A stretch of 64,000 nucleotides of DNA from Buttiauxella izardii (GCF_003601925.1 NZ_QZWH01000038.1:1-64000), one strand, 5' to 3'; shown: positions 10,773-21,722, numbered from the stretch's first letter. A program made the numbers and translations. The notes: generated by a model from the letters alone, not told the origin.

Positions 10773-12341
10773 ATGTTTGATATTGTCGAACTGTCGCGCT
10801 TACAGTTTGCCTTGACCGCGATGTACCATTTTCTTTTTGTGCCACTAACGCTCGGTATGGCGTTCTTGCTGGCCATCATGGAAACGGTATACGTTCTGTC
10901 AGGTAAGCAAATTTATAAAGATATGACCAAGTTCTGGGGCAAGTTGTTTGGTATCAACTTTGCTTTGGGCGTGGCCACCGGTTTAACCATGGAGTTCCAG
11001 TTCGGCACAAACTGGTCTTATTACTCACATTACGTGGGTGATATCTTCGGTGCCCCTCTGGCCATCGAAGGCCTGATGGCATTCTTCCTTGAATCCACAT
11101 TCGTGGGTCTGTTCTTCTTCGGTTGGGATCGCCTCGGCAAAGTCCAACACATGGCGGTAACCTGGCTGGTGGCACTGGGCTCCAACCTTTCCGCATTGTG
11201 GATTCTGGTGGCGAACGGCTGGATGCAGAACCCGATTGCTTCCGACTTCAACTTCGAAACCATGCGTATGGAGATGGTCAGCTTCTCCGAGCTGGTTCTG
11301 AACCCGGTTGCGCAGGTTAAATTCGTTCACACCGTGGCTTCTGGCTATGTGTGTGGTGCGATGTTCATTCTTGGTGTGAGCTCTTACTACCTGCTCAAAG
11401 GCCGTGACGTTGCATTTGCGAAGCGTTCTTTTGCCATCGCGGCAAGCTTTGGTATGGCGGCAATCTTGTCTGTTATCGTGCTGGGTGATGAGTCCGGTTA
11501 CGAAATGGGTGACGTGCAGAAAACCAAGCTGGCTGCCATTGAAGCCGAGTGGGAAACACAACCGGCACCGGCGGCATTTACGCTGTTTGGTATCCCGGAT
11601 CAAGATAAGCAAGAAAACCACTTCGCGATTCAAATCCCTTATGCACTGGGCATCATTGCTACCCGTTCGGTAGATACGCCAGTTATCGGTCTGAAAGACC
11701 TGATGGTGCAACACGAAGAACGTATTCGTAACGGGATGAAGGCTTACAGCCTGCTGGAACAGCTACGCGCAGGTTCTAAAGACCAGGCGGTTCGCGATAA
11801 CTTCGAGTCCGTCAAGAAAGACCTGGGTTACGGTTTGCTGCTCAAGCGCTATACCCCGAACGTTGCTGACGCGACGGAAGAGCAAATTCAGAAAGCAACC
11901 AAAGACTCTATTCCACGCGTTGCTCCGCTGTACTTCGCATTCCGTATTATGGTCGGTTGTGGCTTCCTGATGCTGTTTATCATTGCGGCTTCGTTCTGGA
12001 CTGTGACGCGTAATGCCATCGGTTCGAAAAAATGGCTGTTGCGTGCGGCGCTCTATGGCATCCCGCTACCGTGGATTGCGATTGAATCTGGCTGGTTTGT
12101 TGCTGAATACGGTCGTCAACCATGGGCAGTTGGTGAGGTCTTGCCAACCGCGGTGGCTAACTCCTCGCTGACCGTTGGCGATCTGATCTTCTCCATGGTA
12201 CTGATTTGCGGCCTTTACACGCTGTTTATGGTGGCGGAACTGTTCCTGATGTTCAAATTTGCTCGCCTTGGGCCGAGCAGTCTGAAAACAGGTCGCTATC
12301 ACTTTGAGCAGTCCAATGTGACCTCTCAGCCGGCACGCTAA
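10773..12341 (+). CDS. cydA: cytochrome bd-I ubiquinol oxidase subunit I
   Basis: Quinol-oxidising subunit of cytochrome bd-I in the inner membrane, with high oxygen affinity. The 522 residues equal the E. coli length. His19 in [10 protein letters not shown] is the expected haem ligand, and [14 protein letters not shown] is the conserved segment of the haem b595/d region. The periplasmic Q-loop lies around residues 245-380, including [16 protein letters not shown]. About nine membrane helices are apparent. AAGGAG precedes the ATG. It heads the cydABX-ybgE operon. Confidence 0.98.
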   Translation: MFDIVELSRLQFALTAMYHFLFVPLTLGMAFLLAIMETVYVLSGKQIYKDMTKFWGKLFGINFALGVATGLTMEFQFGTNWSYYSHYVGDIFGAPLAIEGLMAFFLESTFVGLFFFGWDRLGKVQHMAVTWLVALGSNLSALWILVANGWMQNPIASDFNFETMRMEMVSFSELVLNPVAQVKFVHTVASGYVCGAMFILGVSSYYLLKGRDVAFAKRSFAIAASFGMAAILSVIVLGDESGYEMGDVQKTKLAAIEAEWETQPAPAAFTLFGIPDQDKQENHFAIQIPYALGIIATRSVDTPVIGLKDLMVQHEERIRNGMKAYSLLEQLRAGSKDQAVRDNFESVKKDLGYGLLLKRYTPNVADATEEQIQKATKDSIPRVAPLYFAFRIMVGCGFLMLFIIAASFWTVTRNAIGSKKWLLRAALYGIPLPWIAIESGWFVAEYGRQPWAVGEVLPTAVANSSLTVGDLIFSMVLICGLYTLFMVAELFLMFKFARLGPSSLKTGRYHFEQSNVTSQPAR

Positions 12342-12356
12342 GACAGGAGTCGTCAA

Positions 12357-13496
12357 ATGATCGATTATGAAGTATTGCGTTTTATCTGGTGGCTGCTGGT
12401 TGGCATTCTGCTGATTGGTTTTGCAGTCACCGATGGCTTTGATATGGGCGTAGGTATGCTATCCCGCATCATTGGCCGTACTGACGTTGAACGCCGTATT
12501 ATGGTGAACTCCATCGCCCCGCACTGGGATGGTAACCAGGTATGGCTCATCACTGCTGGTGGCGCGTTGTTCGCTGCCTGGCCGATGGTTTACGCCGCTG
12601 CGTTCTCCGGCTTCTATGTGGCGATGATTCTGGTGCTGGCTTCATTGTTCTTCCGTCCGGTAGGTTTTGACTACCGTTCGAAGATTGAAGACATGCGCTG
12701 GCGCAACATGTGGGACTGGGGCATTTTCATCGGTAGCTTCGTGCCACCGTTGGTTATCGGTGTGGCTTTCGGCAACCTGTTGCAGGGTGTTCCGTTCCAC
12801 GTTGATGAGTATCTGCGCCTGTACTACACCGGTAACTTCTTCCAGTTGCTGAATCCGTTTGGTTTACTGGCGGGTATCGTGAGCGTTTCCATGATCCTTG
12901 CTCAGGGTGCAACTTATCTGCAAATGCGTACTGTGGGTGAACTGCATCTGCGTGCCAAAGCGGCTGCGCAAATCTCTGCGCTGGTGATGATGGTGTGCTT
13001 CGCACTGGCAGGTGTTTGGGTGATTTACGGTATCGATGGTTACGTTGTGACTTCAGAGCTGAACCACCACGCTGCATCGAATCCGCTGACTAAAGAAGTC
13101 GCTCGTCAGGCGGGTGCCTGGATGGTGAACTTCAACAACATGCCGATTCTGTGGCTCATCCCTGCATTGGGTGTGGTGCTGCCGTTGCTGACTGTGTTGA
13201 TGTCGCGTATGGAAAAGGGCGCGATGGCGTTCCTGTTCTCCTCACTGACTCTGGCTTGTGTGATTCTGACTGCTGGTGTGGCAATGTTCCCGTTCGTGAT
13301 GCCTTCAAGCACCATGTTGAACGCTAGCCTGACCATGTGGGATGCGACATCCAGCCAGCTGACGCTGAACGTGATGACCTTTGTTGCTGCGGTATTTGTG
13401 CCGATTGTTCTTATCTACACCATCTGGTGTTATTGGAAAATGTTCGGTCGAATCACCAAAGAACATATCGAAAGCAACACCCACTCTCTGTACTAA
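12357..13496 (+). CDS. cydB: cytochrome bd-I ubiquinol oxidase subunit II
   Basis: A 379-residue polytopic membrane protein that pairs with CydA and stabilises the haem b595/d centre. The N-terminal segment WWLLVGILLIGFAVTDGFDMGVG and HWDGNQVWLI are typical of CydB. It starts 15 nt after cydA behind ACAGGAG, showing translational coupling within the operon. Length and sequence match E. coli CydB. Confidence 0.98.
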   Translation: MIDYEVLRFIWWLLVGILLIGFAVTDGFDMGVGMLSRIIGRTDVERRIMVNSIAPHWDGNQVWLITAGGALFAAWPMVYAAAFSGFYVAMILVLASLFFRPVGFDYRSKIEDMRWRNMWDWGIFIGSFVPPLVIGVAFGNLLQGVPFHVDEYLRLYYTGNFFQLLNPFGLLAGIVSVSMILAQGATYLQMRTVGELHLRAKAAAQISALVMMVCFALAGVWVIYGIDGYVVTSELNHHAASNPLTKEVARQAGAWMVNFNNMPILWLIPALGVVLPLLTVLMSRMEKGAMAFLFSSLTLACVILTAGVAMFPFVMPSSTMLNASLTMWDATSSQLTLNVMTFVAAVFVPIVLIYTIWCYWKMFGRITKEHIESNTHSLY

Positions 13497-13510
13497 GTAA
13501 GGAGCTGATT

Positions 13511-13624
13511 ATGTGGTACTTTGCATGGATTCTGGGGACGCTTCTTGCCTGTGCTTTCGGCATCATTACCGCCCTGGCACTTGAGCACGTAGAAGCTGCT
13601 AAAGCCGGTAAAGAAGAACATTAA
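13511..13624 (+). CDS. cydX: cytochrome bd-I small subunit CydX
   Basis: A 37-residue protein (MWYFAWILGTLLACAFGI, then a charged tail ending KAGKEEH) behind AAGGAG. A single membrane helix with the conserved WYFAWILG start identifies CydX, the third subunit needed for stable cytochrome bd-I. It lies 14 nt after cydB, and its stop codon overlaps the ybgE start (TAATG). Confidence 0.97.
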   Translation: MWYFAWILGTLLACAFGIITALALEHVEAAKAGKEEH

Positions 13625-13917
13625 TGGAAGGAATTATCGCAAAGCTGTATGCGGTAATGGATAAGAGCCCTTTAAGGGCTCTTTCCTTGATCATGGCGCT
13701 CATCCTGGCCGGGTGTATGTTTTGGGACCCGTCACGTTTCGCAGCGAAAACTAGCGAGCTGGCAATCTGGCATGGTTTCTTGCTGATGTGGGCGGTATGC
13801 ACCGGAGTGATACATGGCGTGGGCTTTCGCCCTCGTAAAGTGCTGTGGCAGGGCGTTTTCAGCCCGTTACCTGCGCAATTAGTCCTGCTGGCAGGACTGG
13901 CTATTTTCTTCTTCTGA
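13624..13917 (+). CDS. ybgE: cyd operon membrane protein YbgE
   Basis: A 97-residue inner-membrane protein with about three hydrophobic segments (LSLIMALILAGCMFW, FLLMWAVCTGVIHGVGF, LVLLAGLAIFFF). Position and length match E. coli ybgE, whose start overlaps the cydX stop in the same way. The function is not established; its constant place in the cyd operon suggests a link to cytochrome bd. Confidence 0.93.
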   Translation: MEGIIAKLYAVMDKSPLRALSLIMALILAGCMFWDPSRFAAKTSELAIWHGFLLMWAVCTGVIHGVGFRPRKVLWQGVFSPLPAQLVLLAGLAIFFF

Positions 13918-13951
13918 TGCTTCTTTAACCTCGAAGACTTTTACATAAATT

Positions 13952-13980
13952 TTATGGGCTTTAACAAGCCCATAATTATT
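13952..13980 (+). terminator. terminator of the cydABX-ybgE operon
   Basis: A perfect 10-bp stem TTATGGGCTT/AAGCCCATAA with a TAAC loop, followed by TTATTT, 34 nt after ybgE. Confidence 0.85.
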
Positions 13981-14064
13981 TACCTTACGTTTAATGCAAC
14001 CCATTCCCAACCCCCATCCTCTTGCGTATAGTAGCAACGTTTAATTGCATTACCGGGATGTAAA

Positions 14065-15152
<1,088 letters not shown>

Positions 15153-15161
15153 GGGGTTAGC

Positions 15162-15593
15162 ATGGCCAGACGTGGACGTGGGCGTGGTCGTCGGGAATTA
15201 AAGTCCGAAATTAACATCGTTCCTCTGTTGGACGTACTGTTGGTGTTGTTGCTGATTTTCATGGCGACAGCTCCCATCATTACGCAGAGCGTTGAGGTAG
15301 ATTTGCCGGATGCAACAGACTCGCAAACGGTGAGCAGTAACGATGAACCGCCGGTCATTATTGAAGTGTCCGGGGTAGGGCAGTACAGCGTGGTGGTAGA
15401 GAAAGATCGTATGGATCAGTTGCCGTCGGAACAGGTTGTTGCGGAAGCACAGCGTCGTTTGCAGGCAAATCCAAAAACGGTCTTTTTGATCGGTGGTGCT
15501 AAAGATGTTCCTTATGAGGAAATCATCAAAGCACTGAACATGCTGCATAGTGCAGGTGTGAAATCCGTCGGTCTGATGACGCAGCCAATCTGA
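15162..15593 (+). CDS. tolR: Tol-Pal motor protein TolR
   Basis: A 143-residue ExbD/TolR protein. An Arg/Gly-rich cytoplasmic N-terminus precedes one membrane helix beginning at SEINIVPLLDVLLVLLLIFM; the Asp in PLLDV is the conserved proton-pathway residue. The rest is the periplasmic dimer domain. It starts 9 nt after tolQ. Confidence 0.98.
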   Translation: MARRGRGRGRRELKSEINIVPLLDVLLVLLLIFMATAPIITQSVEVDLPDATDSQTVSSNDEPPVIIEVSGVGQYSVVVEKDRMDQLPSEQVVAEAQRRLQANPKTVFLIGGAKDVPYEEIIKALNMLHSAGVKSVGLMTQPI

Positions 15594-15621
15594 TCCAACT
15601 CGCTATATTTGGGAACCGATA

Positions 15622-16887
15622 GTGTCAAAGGCAACCATAGAAAACGATAAGCTCAAGCGTGCGATAATCGTCTCAGTGATCTTGCATATCATTTTGATTG
15701 CAATCCTGATTTGGAGCTCGTTTGACGAGCACATCGACGCCAGTGCTGGCGGCGGTGGGGGTTCGGCTATTGACGCGGTCATGGTCGACCCAGGTGCAGT
15801 TGTTCAGCAGTACAATCGCCAGCAGCAACAGCAGGCGAGCAGTAAACGTGCGGCAGAGCAACGCGAGAAACAAGCGCAACAGCAGGCGGAAGAACTTCAG
15901 GAAAAACAGGCTGCTGAACAACAGCGTCTGAAGCAACTGGAGAAAGAACGCCTCGACGCGCAGGAACAAGCGAAGCAGCAAGCAGACCAGCAGAAACAAG
16001 CGCAAGAAGCAGCGAAAGAAGCGCAGGAGCAACAGAAACAGGCAGAAGCGGCTGCGGCGAAAGCCAAAGCAGATGCTAAAGCACAGGCTGATGCTCAGGC
16101 GAAAGCGGCAGATGACGCGGCGAAGAAAGCCGCTGCTGATGCACAGAAGAAAGCGACTGAAGAAGCGGCTAAAAAAGCTGCCGATGCAGAGAAAAAAGCT
16201 GCTGCTGATGCCGCTGCTGCGGCTAAAAAAGCCCAGCAGGACGCTGAGAAGAAAGCCGCAGATGCAGCAGCCAAGAAAGCTCAGCAAGATGCTGAGAAGA
16301 AAGCTGAGGCTGAAGCTGCCAAAAAAGCGGCTGCTAAAGAAGCTGCAGCAACTGCTGCTGCCGAAAAAGCAGCCTCTGATAAAGCGGCTGCCGATAAGGC
16401 CGCAGCTGCAAAAGCTGCTGCTGATAAAAAAGCCGCTGCGGATGCGAAGAAAAAGGCTGCAGCTGACAAAGCGGCTGCCGATAAAGCAGCAGCTGCAGGT
16501 GTTGACGATCTCTTTGGTGACCTGAGTTCAGGTAAGAATGCGCCGAAATCAGGTGCTGGAGCTAAAGGTGATAGCGCAGCTGCGGCTGGGAAAGGGAATA
16601 ATAAAAATAATGGCGCTTCTGGCGCAGAGATCAACGGTTACGCAGGTCAGATAAAAGCCGCAATCGAAAGTAAGTTTTACCAGGACCCAGCCTTCACCGG
16701 TAAGACCTGTACATTGCGCATAAAACTGGCTCCTGATGGTTTACTGCTTGATATCAAGTCAGAAGGTGGCGACCCGGCTCTTTGCCAGGCTGCCGTTGCT
16801 GCTGCACGTCTGGCGAAGATTCCAAAACCGCCAAGCCAGGACGTTTATGAAGTTTTCAAAAACGCGCCTATCGACTTTAAGCCATAG
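15622..16887 (+). CDS. tolA: Tol-Pal envelope-spanning protein TolA
   Basis: A 421-residue protein with an N-terminal membrane anchor (about residues 13-35), a long Ala/Lys/Glu/Gln-rich helical domain II (about 65-310) and a globular domain III (about 335-421, with YAGQIKAAIESKFYQDP and TCTLRIKLAPDG). Domain III contacts Pal and TolB and is the receptor for some colicins and phages. Domain II consists of short KKAADAEKKA-like units that make repetitive DNA. The start is GTG. Confidence 0.98.
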   Translation: MSKATIENDKLKRAIIVSVILHIILIAILIWSSFDEHIDASAGGGGGSAIDAVMVDPGAVVQQYNRQQQQQASSKRAAEQREKQAQQQAEELQEKQAAEQQRLKQLEKERLDAQEQAKQQADQQKQAQEAAKEAQEQQKQAEAAAAKAKADAKAQADAQAKAADDAAKKAAADAQKKATEEAAKKAADAEKKAAADAAAAAKKAQQDAEKKAADAAAKKAQQDAEKKAEAEAAKKAAAKEAAATAAAEKAASDKAAADKAAAAKAAADKKAAADAKKKAAADKAAADKAAAAGVDDLFGDLSSGKNAPKSGAGAKGDSAAAAGKGNNKNNGASGAEINGYAGQIKAAIESKFYQDPAFTGKTCTLRIKLAPDGLLLDIKSEGGDPALCQAAVAAARLAKIPKPPSQDVYEVFKNAPIDFKP

Positions 16888-16892
16888 TGAAA

Positions 16893-16916
16893 TTTTCCTC
16901 GCGAAAGTGGGGAAAA
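16893..16916 (+). other. hairpin between tolA and tolB
   Basis: TTTTCCTC/GGGGAAAA forms an 8-bp stem (one G-T pair) just after the tolA stop, without a downstream T-run. It is more likely a processing or stability element in the tol transcript than a terminator. Confidence 0.4.
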
Positions 16917-17018
16917 CTAACCAGGCTGAGTCACAGGGTTTTGGTAGTTTTGTGTATTTGAGTTTGTTAACATTCTGCTAAATTATCGTGGGCTATGGGT
17001 CCAGATAAGGGAGATATG

Positions 17019-18311
17019 ATGAAGCAGGCATTTCGAGTTGCATTAAGTTTTTTAATGCTGTGGGCAGCCGTGCTGCACGCAGAAGTTCGTATTGAGATCA
17101 CCCAAGGGGTGGACTCAGCACGTCCAATCGGTGTAGCACCGTTCAAATGGGCTGGCCCAGGCGCGGCACCAGAAGATATTGGTGGCATCGTTGCCGCTGA
17201 TTTACGTAACAGTGGCAAATTCAATCCACTCGATCGTTCACGTTTACCGCAGCAGCCTGGCTCCGCTCAGGAAGTGCAACCGGCCGCGTGGACTGCTCTG
17301 GGTATTGATGCTGTCGTTGTTGGTCAGGTCACACCAAACGGTGATGGCAGCTATACCGTAGCTTACCAGTTGGTTGATACCTCTGGCGCTCCAGGTACTG
17401 TGCTGGCACAAAACTCCTACAAAGTGAACAAACAGTGGCTTCGCTATGCCGGTCATACCGCCAGCGACGAAGTGTTTGAGAAGCTGACAGGTATCAAAGG
17501 TGCATTCCGTACGCGTATTGCTTACGTCGTGCAGACCAATGGCGGCCAGTTCCCGTATGAACTGCGTGTCTCTGATTACGATGGCTACAACCAGTTTGTG
17601 GTTCACCGTTCTCCGCAGCCGTTGATGTCTCCAGCCTGGTCTCCAGACGGTAGCAAACTGGCTTATGTTACGTTTGAAAGCGGTCGTTCAGCTCTGGTAA
17701 TCCAGACTCTGGCGAATGGCGCAGTGCAGCAGGTGGCTTCTTTCCCACGTCACAACGGTGCACCAACCTTCTCTCCAGACGGCAGCAAACTGGCCTTCGC
17801 ATTGTCGAAAACCGGTAGCCTGAACCTGTATGTGATGGATATTGGCTCTGGCCAGATTCGTCAGGTGACGGATGGTCGCAGCAACAACACCGAACCAACC
17901 TGGTTCCCGGATAGCCAGAACCTGGCGTACACCTCCGATCAGGCAGGTCGTCCACAGATTTATAAAGTGAATGTGAATGGCGGTGCTCCACAACGTATTT
18001 CCTGGGAAGGTTCTCAGAACCAGGATTCCGATGTGAGTTCCGACGGCAAGTTTATGGTGATGGTGAGCTCCAACGGTGGGCAACAACATATCGCCAAACA
18101 GGATCTGGTAGCGGGTGGCGTACAAACTTTATCGTCAACGTTCCTGGATGAAACGCCAAGTCTGGCACCTAACGGCACGATGGTAATCTACAGCTCTTCT
18201 CAGGGGATGGGATCTGTGCTGAATCTGGTCTCAACAGATGGGCGTTTCAAAGCGCGTCTTCCGGCAACCGATGGTCAGGTTAAATTCCCTGCCTGGTCGC
18301 CGTATCTGTGA
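17019..18311 (+). CDS. tolB: Tol-Pal periplasmic protein TolB
   Basis: A 430-residue periplasmic protein with a signal peptide ([11 protein letters not shown], cleavage before EVRIEI), an N-terminal alpha/beta domain and a six-bladed beta-propeller whose repeats carry [12 protein letters not shown]-like motifs. It binds Pal and TolA. I chose the second of two adjacent ATGs after AAGGGAG because spacing is better and the length then equals E. coli TolB. Confidence 0.97.
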   Translation: MKQAFRVALSFLMLWAAVLHAEVRIEITQGVDSARPIGVAPFKWAGPGAAPEDIGGIVAADLRNSGKFNPLDRSRLPQQPGSAQEVQPAAWTALGIDAVVVGQVTPNGDGSYTVAYQLVDTSGAPGTVLAQNSYKVNKQWLRYAGHTASDEVFEKLTGIKGAFRTRIAYVVQTNGGQFPYELRVSDYDGYNQFVVHRSPQPLMSPAWSPDGSKLAYVTFESGRSALVIQTLANGAVQQVASFPRHNGAPTFSPDGSKLAFALSKTGSLNLYVMDIGSGQIRQVTDGRSNNTEPTWFPDSQNLAYTSDQAGRPQIYKVNVNGGAPQRISWEGSQNQDSDVSSDGKFMVMVSSNGGQQHIAKQDLVAGGVQTLSSTFLDETPSLAPNGTMVIYSSSQGMGSVLNLVSTDGRFKARLPATDGQVKFPAWSPYL

Positions 18312-18325
18312 TAATAAAATATTAA

Positions 18326-18859
<534 letters not shown>

Positions 18860-18868
18860 GAGAACAGT

Positions 18869-19660
18869 ATGAACAGTAACCTCAGACATCACTTGTTGAG
18901 TCTGTCGTTACTGGTTGGCATAGCGGCCCCCTGGGCCGCTACTGCTCAGGCGCCAATCAGTAGTGTCGGCTCAGGCTCGGTCGAAGACCGTGTCACTCAA
19001 CTCGAGCGTATTTCTAACGCTCATAGTCAACTCTTAACCCAACTCCAACAACAACTCTCTGATAACCAAAATGATATTGATTCCCTGCGCGGTCAGATCC
19101 AGGAAAGCCAATATCAGTTGAATCAGGTTGTGGAGCGTCAGAAGCAGATTTTATTGCAGATAGACAGCCTCGGTAGCGGCGCCGCCGCGGGGCAAGCAGG
19201 CGGTACAACCGATCAGGGCGCTGCGGCAGCAGCAGCACCTGATGCGGGTGCGTCAGCAGCCACACCGGCGGCTCCAGTGCAGGGTGGCGACGCTAACAGC
19301 GACTACAATGCAGCGATTGCCATGGTGCAGGACAAGTCCCGTCAGGACGAAGCCATTGCTGCATTTCAGAGTTTTATTAAGAAGTACCCAGATTCAACTT
19401 ACCAGCCAAATGCCAATTACTGGTTGGGACAGTTGAATTACAACAAGGGGAAAAAGGATGATGCGGCGTTTTATTTTGCCTCCGTGGTGAAAAACTACCC
19501 AAAATCACCTAAAGCACCGGACGCCATGTTTAAGGTCGGTGTGATCATGCAAGACAAAGGCGATACCGCAAAAGCGAAAGCTGTGTATCAACAAGTGATC
19601 AAACAGTTCCCAAATACCGAAGGCGCAAAGCAGGCACAAAAACGTCTGAATGCGATGTAA
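18869..19660 (+). CDS. cpoB: cell division coordinator CpoB (YbgF)
   Basis: A 263-residue periplasmic protein. A signal peptide (cleavage near AATAQA) precedes a coiled coil (about residues 35-95), an Ala/Gly/Gln linker, and C-terminal TPRs (about 145-260, with KYPDSTYQPNANYWLGQLNY and KNYPKSPKAPDAMFKVG). It links Tol activity to PBP1B peptidoglycan synthesis at the septum. It starts 9 nt after pal and closes the operon. An imperfect hairpin at 19672-19699 follows but lacks a T-run. Confidence 0.96.
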   Translation: MNSNLRHHLLSLSLLVGIAAPWAATAQAPISSVGSGSVEDRVTQLERISNAHSQLLTQLQQQLSDNQNDIDSLRGQIQESQYQLNQVVERQKQILLQIDSLGSGAAAGQAGGTTDQGAAAAAAPDAGASAATPAAPVQGGDANSDYNAAIAMVQDKSRQDEAIAAFQSFIKKYPDSTYQPNANYWLGQLNYNKGKKDDAAFYFASVVKNYPKSPKAPDAMFKVGVIMQDKGDTAKAKAVYQQVIKQFPNTEGAKQAQKRLNAM

Positions 19661-19746
19661 TGTGTGCGGCATGACCAGATATTGCTGGTTTTCTGGTCAA
19701 GCCGGACAAAACACAAGCCATTAGGTGATCTTGATCGAAATTCTTG

Positions 19747-19774
19747 TTGCGTCAAAATCTTAAATCAGTAATAT
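19747..19774 (+). promoter_or_regulatory. promoter of the tRNA-Lys/Val operon
   Basis: TTGCGT, a 16-nt spacer and TAATAT, followed by the G+C-rich discriminator GCCGCCG typical of stringently controlled stable-RNA promoters. The first tRNA begins about 45 nt downstream of the predicted start. Confidence 0.7.
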
Positions 19775-19824
19775 ATGCCGCCGTTGCCAAGGGATATCAA
19801 ACAAACCCAAAGTGACACGAAATT

Positions 19825-19900
19825 GGGGCGTTAGCTCAGTTGGTAGAGCAGTTGACTTTTAATCAATTGGTCGCAGGTTCGAATCCTGCACGCCCCACCA
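19825..19900 (+). tRNA. lysT: tRNA-Lys (UUU)
   Basis: 76 nt with encoded CCA, a full cloverleaf and anticodon TTT in CTTTTAA. The acceptor stem is GGGGCGT/ACGCCCC; E. coli has U4-A69 where this gene has G4-C69. Confidence 0.98.
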
Positions 19901-19944
19901 ATTTCGATGCAGTAAGTATTTGAAGAAGCAGTAAACCGCATAGC

Positions 19945-20020
19945 GGGGCGTTAGCTCAGTTGGTAGAGCAGTTGACTTTTAATCAATTGGTCGCAGGTTC
20001 GAATCCTGCACGCCCCACCA
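19945..20020 (+). tRNA. tRNA-Lys (UUU), second copy
   Basis: Identical to the first tRNA-Lys. The leader agcagtaaaccgcatagc directly upstream is repeated before the third copy, a sign of tandem duplication. Confidence 0.98.
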
Positions 20021-20066
20021 CTCCTCGAGTGAAAGCATCTTCGATATTAGCAGTAAACCGCATAGC

Positions 20067-20142
20067 GGGGCGTTAGCTCAGTTGGTAGAGCAGTTGACTT
20101 TTAATCAATTGGTCGCAGGTTCGAATCCTGCACGCCCCACCA
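20067..20142 (+). tRNA. tRNA-Lys (UUU), third copy
   Basis: Identical in sequence to the other tRNA-Lys genes, and preceded by the same 18-nt leader as the second copy. Confidence 0.98.
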
Positions 20143-20164
20143 ATATTTAGTAGTACCGAAGTTT

Positions 20165-20240
20165 GGGTGATTAGCTCAGTTGGTAGAGCACCTCCTTTAC
20201 ACGGAGGGGGTCGGCGGTTCGAGCCCGTCATCACCCACCA
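20165..20240 (+). tRNA. tRNA-Val (UAC)
   Basis: 76 nt with encoded CCA and anticodon TAC in CTTTACAC. The acceptor stem is GGGTGAT/ATCACCC. It is the only tRNA-Val here, whereas the matching E. coli operon has two. Confidence 0.98.
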
Positions 20241-20243
20241 TTC

Positions 20244-20319
20244 GGGGCGTTAGCTCAGTTGGTAGAGCAGTTGACTTTTAATCAATTGGTCGCAGGTTCG
20301 AATCCTGCACGCCCCACCA
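20244..20319 (+). tRNA. tRNA-Lys (UUU), fourth copy
   Basis: Identical to the other three, starting 3 nt after tRNA-Val CCA. It is followed by about 50 nt and a split tRNA-Lys remnant. Confidence 0.98.
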
Positions 20320-20367
20320 ATATTTAGATAGTCTGTGCAAATAAATCGTGAAGGGTTTGAACCTGTA

Positions 20368-20460
20368 GCAGGTTCGAGTTGAGCGCAAGCGAAACAGCGT
20401 TGCTTTAGCAACGACCCGAAGGGTGAGGCCAAAGGCCGAATCATCCTGCACGCCCCACCA
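20368..20460 (+). repeat. tRNA-Lys 3' remnant split in the T-loop by a hairpin-rich insert
   Basis: GCAGGTTCGA (5' T-arm) and ATCCTGCACGCCCCACCA (3' T-arm, acceptor strand and CCA) match the tRNA-Lys 3' end but are separated by 65 nt. The insert holds small tetraloop-type hairpins: cgttgc-ttta-gcaacg, ccc-gaa-ggg and ggcc-aaa-ggcc. The D-arm and anticodon arm are missing, so this is not a functional tRNA. I recall similar hairpin-rich stretches beside tRNA genes in other Enterobacteriaceae, but know no function. It would be part of the operon's 3' external transcribed spacer. Confidence 0.8.
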
Positions 20461-20468
20461 AATTTAGA

Positions 20469-20500
20469 CTAAGGCGCCTTTACGGCGCCTTAGTTGTTTC
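20469..20500 (+). terminator. terminator of the tRNA operon
   Basis: A perfect 10-bp stem CTAAGGCGCC/GGCGCCTTAG with a TTTAC loop and a T-rich tail (TTGTTTCT). Confidence 0.9.
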
Positions 20501-20546
20501 TGAAGATTCAAATTCCTCACGACAATCCCGCCATAATTCGCTATCT

Positions 20547-20564
20547 TGTTTAGCATACAAAACA
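20547..20564 (+). promoter_or_regulatory. NadR operator upstream of nadA
   Basis: TGTTTA-gcatac-AAAACA matches the NadR box TGTTTA-N6-TAAACA with one change, 73 nt before the nadA start. NAD-dependent repression of nadA-pnuC is expected. Confidence 0.75.
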
Positions 20565-20637
20565 ACTCTAGCCGTTTCTGGTAGGTTCACGCCGGAATAG
20601 TGCTAATTTGGTTAAGTCAGTAAAACGAGAAAGCACT

Positions 20638-21699
20638 ATGAGCGTAATGTTCGATCCAGAAGCAGCGATTTATCCCTTCCCACCTAAACCACAGCCTTTG
20701 AGCGCGGACGAAAAGCAATTTTACCGCGAGAAAATCAAGCGTCTGCTGAAAGAGCGGAACGCTGTAATGGTGGCGCATTACTACACCGACCCTGAGATTC
20801 AGGCATTAGCAGAAGAGACGGGCGGCTGTATCTCTGATTCTCTCGAGATGGCTCGTTTTGGTGCAAATCATCCAGCGACCACGCTACTAGTAGCGGGGGT
20901 GCGCTTTATGGGCGAAACCTCGAAAATCCTCAGCCCGGAAAAAACCGTGCTGATGCCAACGCTGAACGCGGAATGTTCTCTGGATCTCGGCTGCCCAATC
21001 GAAGAGTTTAACGCCTTCTGTGATAAGCATCCTGACCGCACCGTGGTGGTCTATGCTAATACTTCCGCTGCGGTGAAAGCTCGTGCGGATTGGGTCGTAA
21101 CTTCAAGTATTGCTGTTGAATTAATTGAACATCTCGATAGCCTGGGCGAGAAAATTATCTGGGCGCCGGATCGCCATTTGGGGAACTACGTCCAGAAGCA
21201 GACGGGTGCTGATGTATTGTGCTGGCAGGGCGCGTGTATCGTGCATGACGAGTTTAAAACTCAAGCCCTGACCCGCATGAAGGCACTTTACCCGGATGCT
21301 GCGGTACTGGTTCATCCTGAGTCACCACAAGCGATTGTGGATTTAGCCGATGCAGTCGGTTCTACCAGCCAGTTGATTGCCGCGGCACAAACACTGCCGA
21401 ACAAGCAGTTGATCGTCGCGACCGACCGCGGCATTTTCTACAAAATGCAGCAGGCATGCCCGGATAAAGAATTGTTCGAAGCGCCGACAGCAGGCGAGGG
21501 CGCAACATGCCGTACCTGTGCACATTGCCCGTGGATGGCGATGAACGGCCTTAAAGCTATCGCTGAGGGACTTGAGAACGGCGGAGCGGCTCACGAGATT
21601 CATGTTGATGCTGCGCTGCGTGAGGGCGCTCTGGTGCCTTTAAATCGAATGTTAGATTTTGCCGCCGAGTTGCGACGCAATATTAAAGGTAATGCATAA
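20638..21699 (+). CDS. nadA: quinolinate synthase
   Basis: A 353-residue [4Fe-4S] enzyme that condenses iminoaspartate with dihydroxyacetone phosphate to quinolinate in de novo NAD synthesis. Candidate cluster cysteines lie in [21 protein letters not shown] and [11 protein letters not shown]. The first domain has [10 protein letters not shown]. The start ([18 protein letters not shown]) aligns with E. coli NadA; an in-frame codon 30 nt upstream lacks that support. pnuC follows after 23 nt. Confidence 0.97.
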   Translation: MSVMFDPEAAIYPFPPKPQPLSADEKQFYREKIKRLLKERNAVMVAHYYTDPEIQALAEETGGCISDSLEMARFGANHPATTLLVAGVRFMGETSKILSPEKTVLMPTLNAECSLDLGCPIEEFNAFCDKHPDRTVVVYANTSAAVKARADWVVTSSIAVELIEHLDSLGEKIIWAPDRHLGNYVQKQTGADVLCWQGACIVHDEFKTQALTRMKALYPDAAVLVHPESPQAIVDLADAVGSTSQLIAAAQTLPNKQLIVATDRGIFYKMQQACPDKELFEAPTAGEGATCRTCAHCPWMAMNGLKAIAEGLENGGAAHEIHVDAALREGALVPLNRMLDFAAELRRNIKGNA

Positions 21700-21722
21700 G
21701 GAATTTATGCTCAGGAGCGAAT

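Noticed and set aside
10579-10815. 78-codon frame upstream of and overlapping cydA
   Set aside because: It runs into cydA in another frame, lacks a proper ribosome-binding site and lies in the control region.
11025-11714. 229-codon minus-strand frame opposite cydA
   Set aside because: Antisense to a highly conserved gene; composition reflects cydA codon bias.
15673-16634. Overlapping frames and apparent satellite repeats in tolA
   Set aside because: The repeats encode the Ala/Lys/Glu-rich helical domain of TolA; other frames are low-complexity shadows.
19672-19699. Hairpin after cpoB considered as a terminator
   Set aside because: The 8-bp stem is not followed by a T-run, so it was not called.
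19825-20319. Regularly spaced identical repeats resembling a CRISPR array
   Set aside because: The repeats are complete tRNA genes with CCA ends, not 28-37 bp CRISPR repeats.
20250-20444. 64-codon minus-strand ORF across tRNA-Lys and the split remnant
   Set aside because: A known type of false ORF produced by tRNA sequence; it has no ribosome-binding site and overlaps an intact tRNA.
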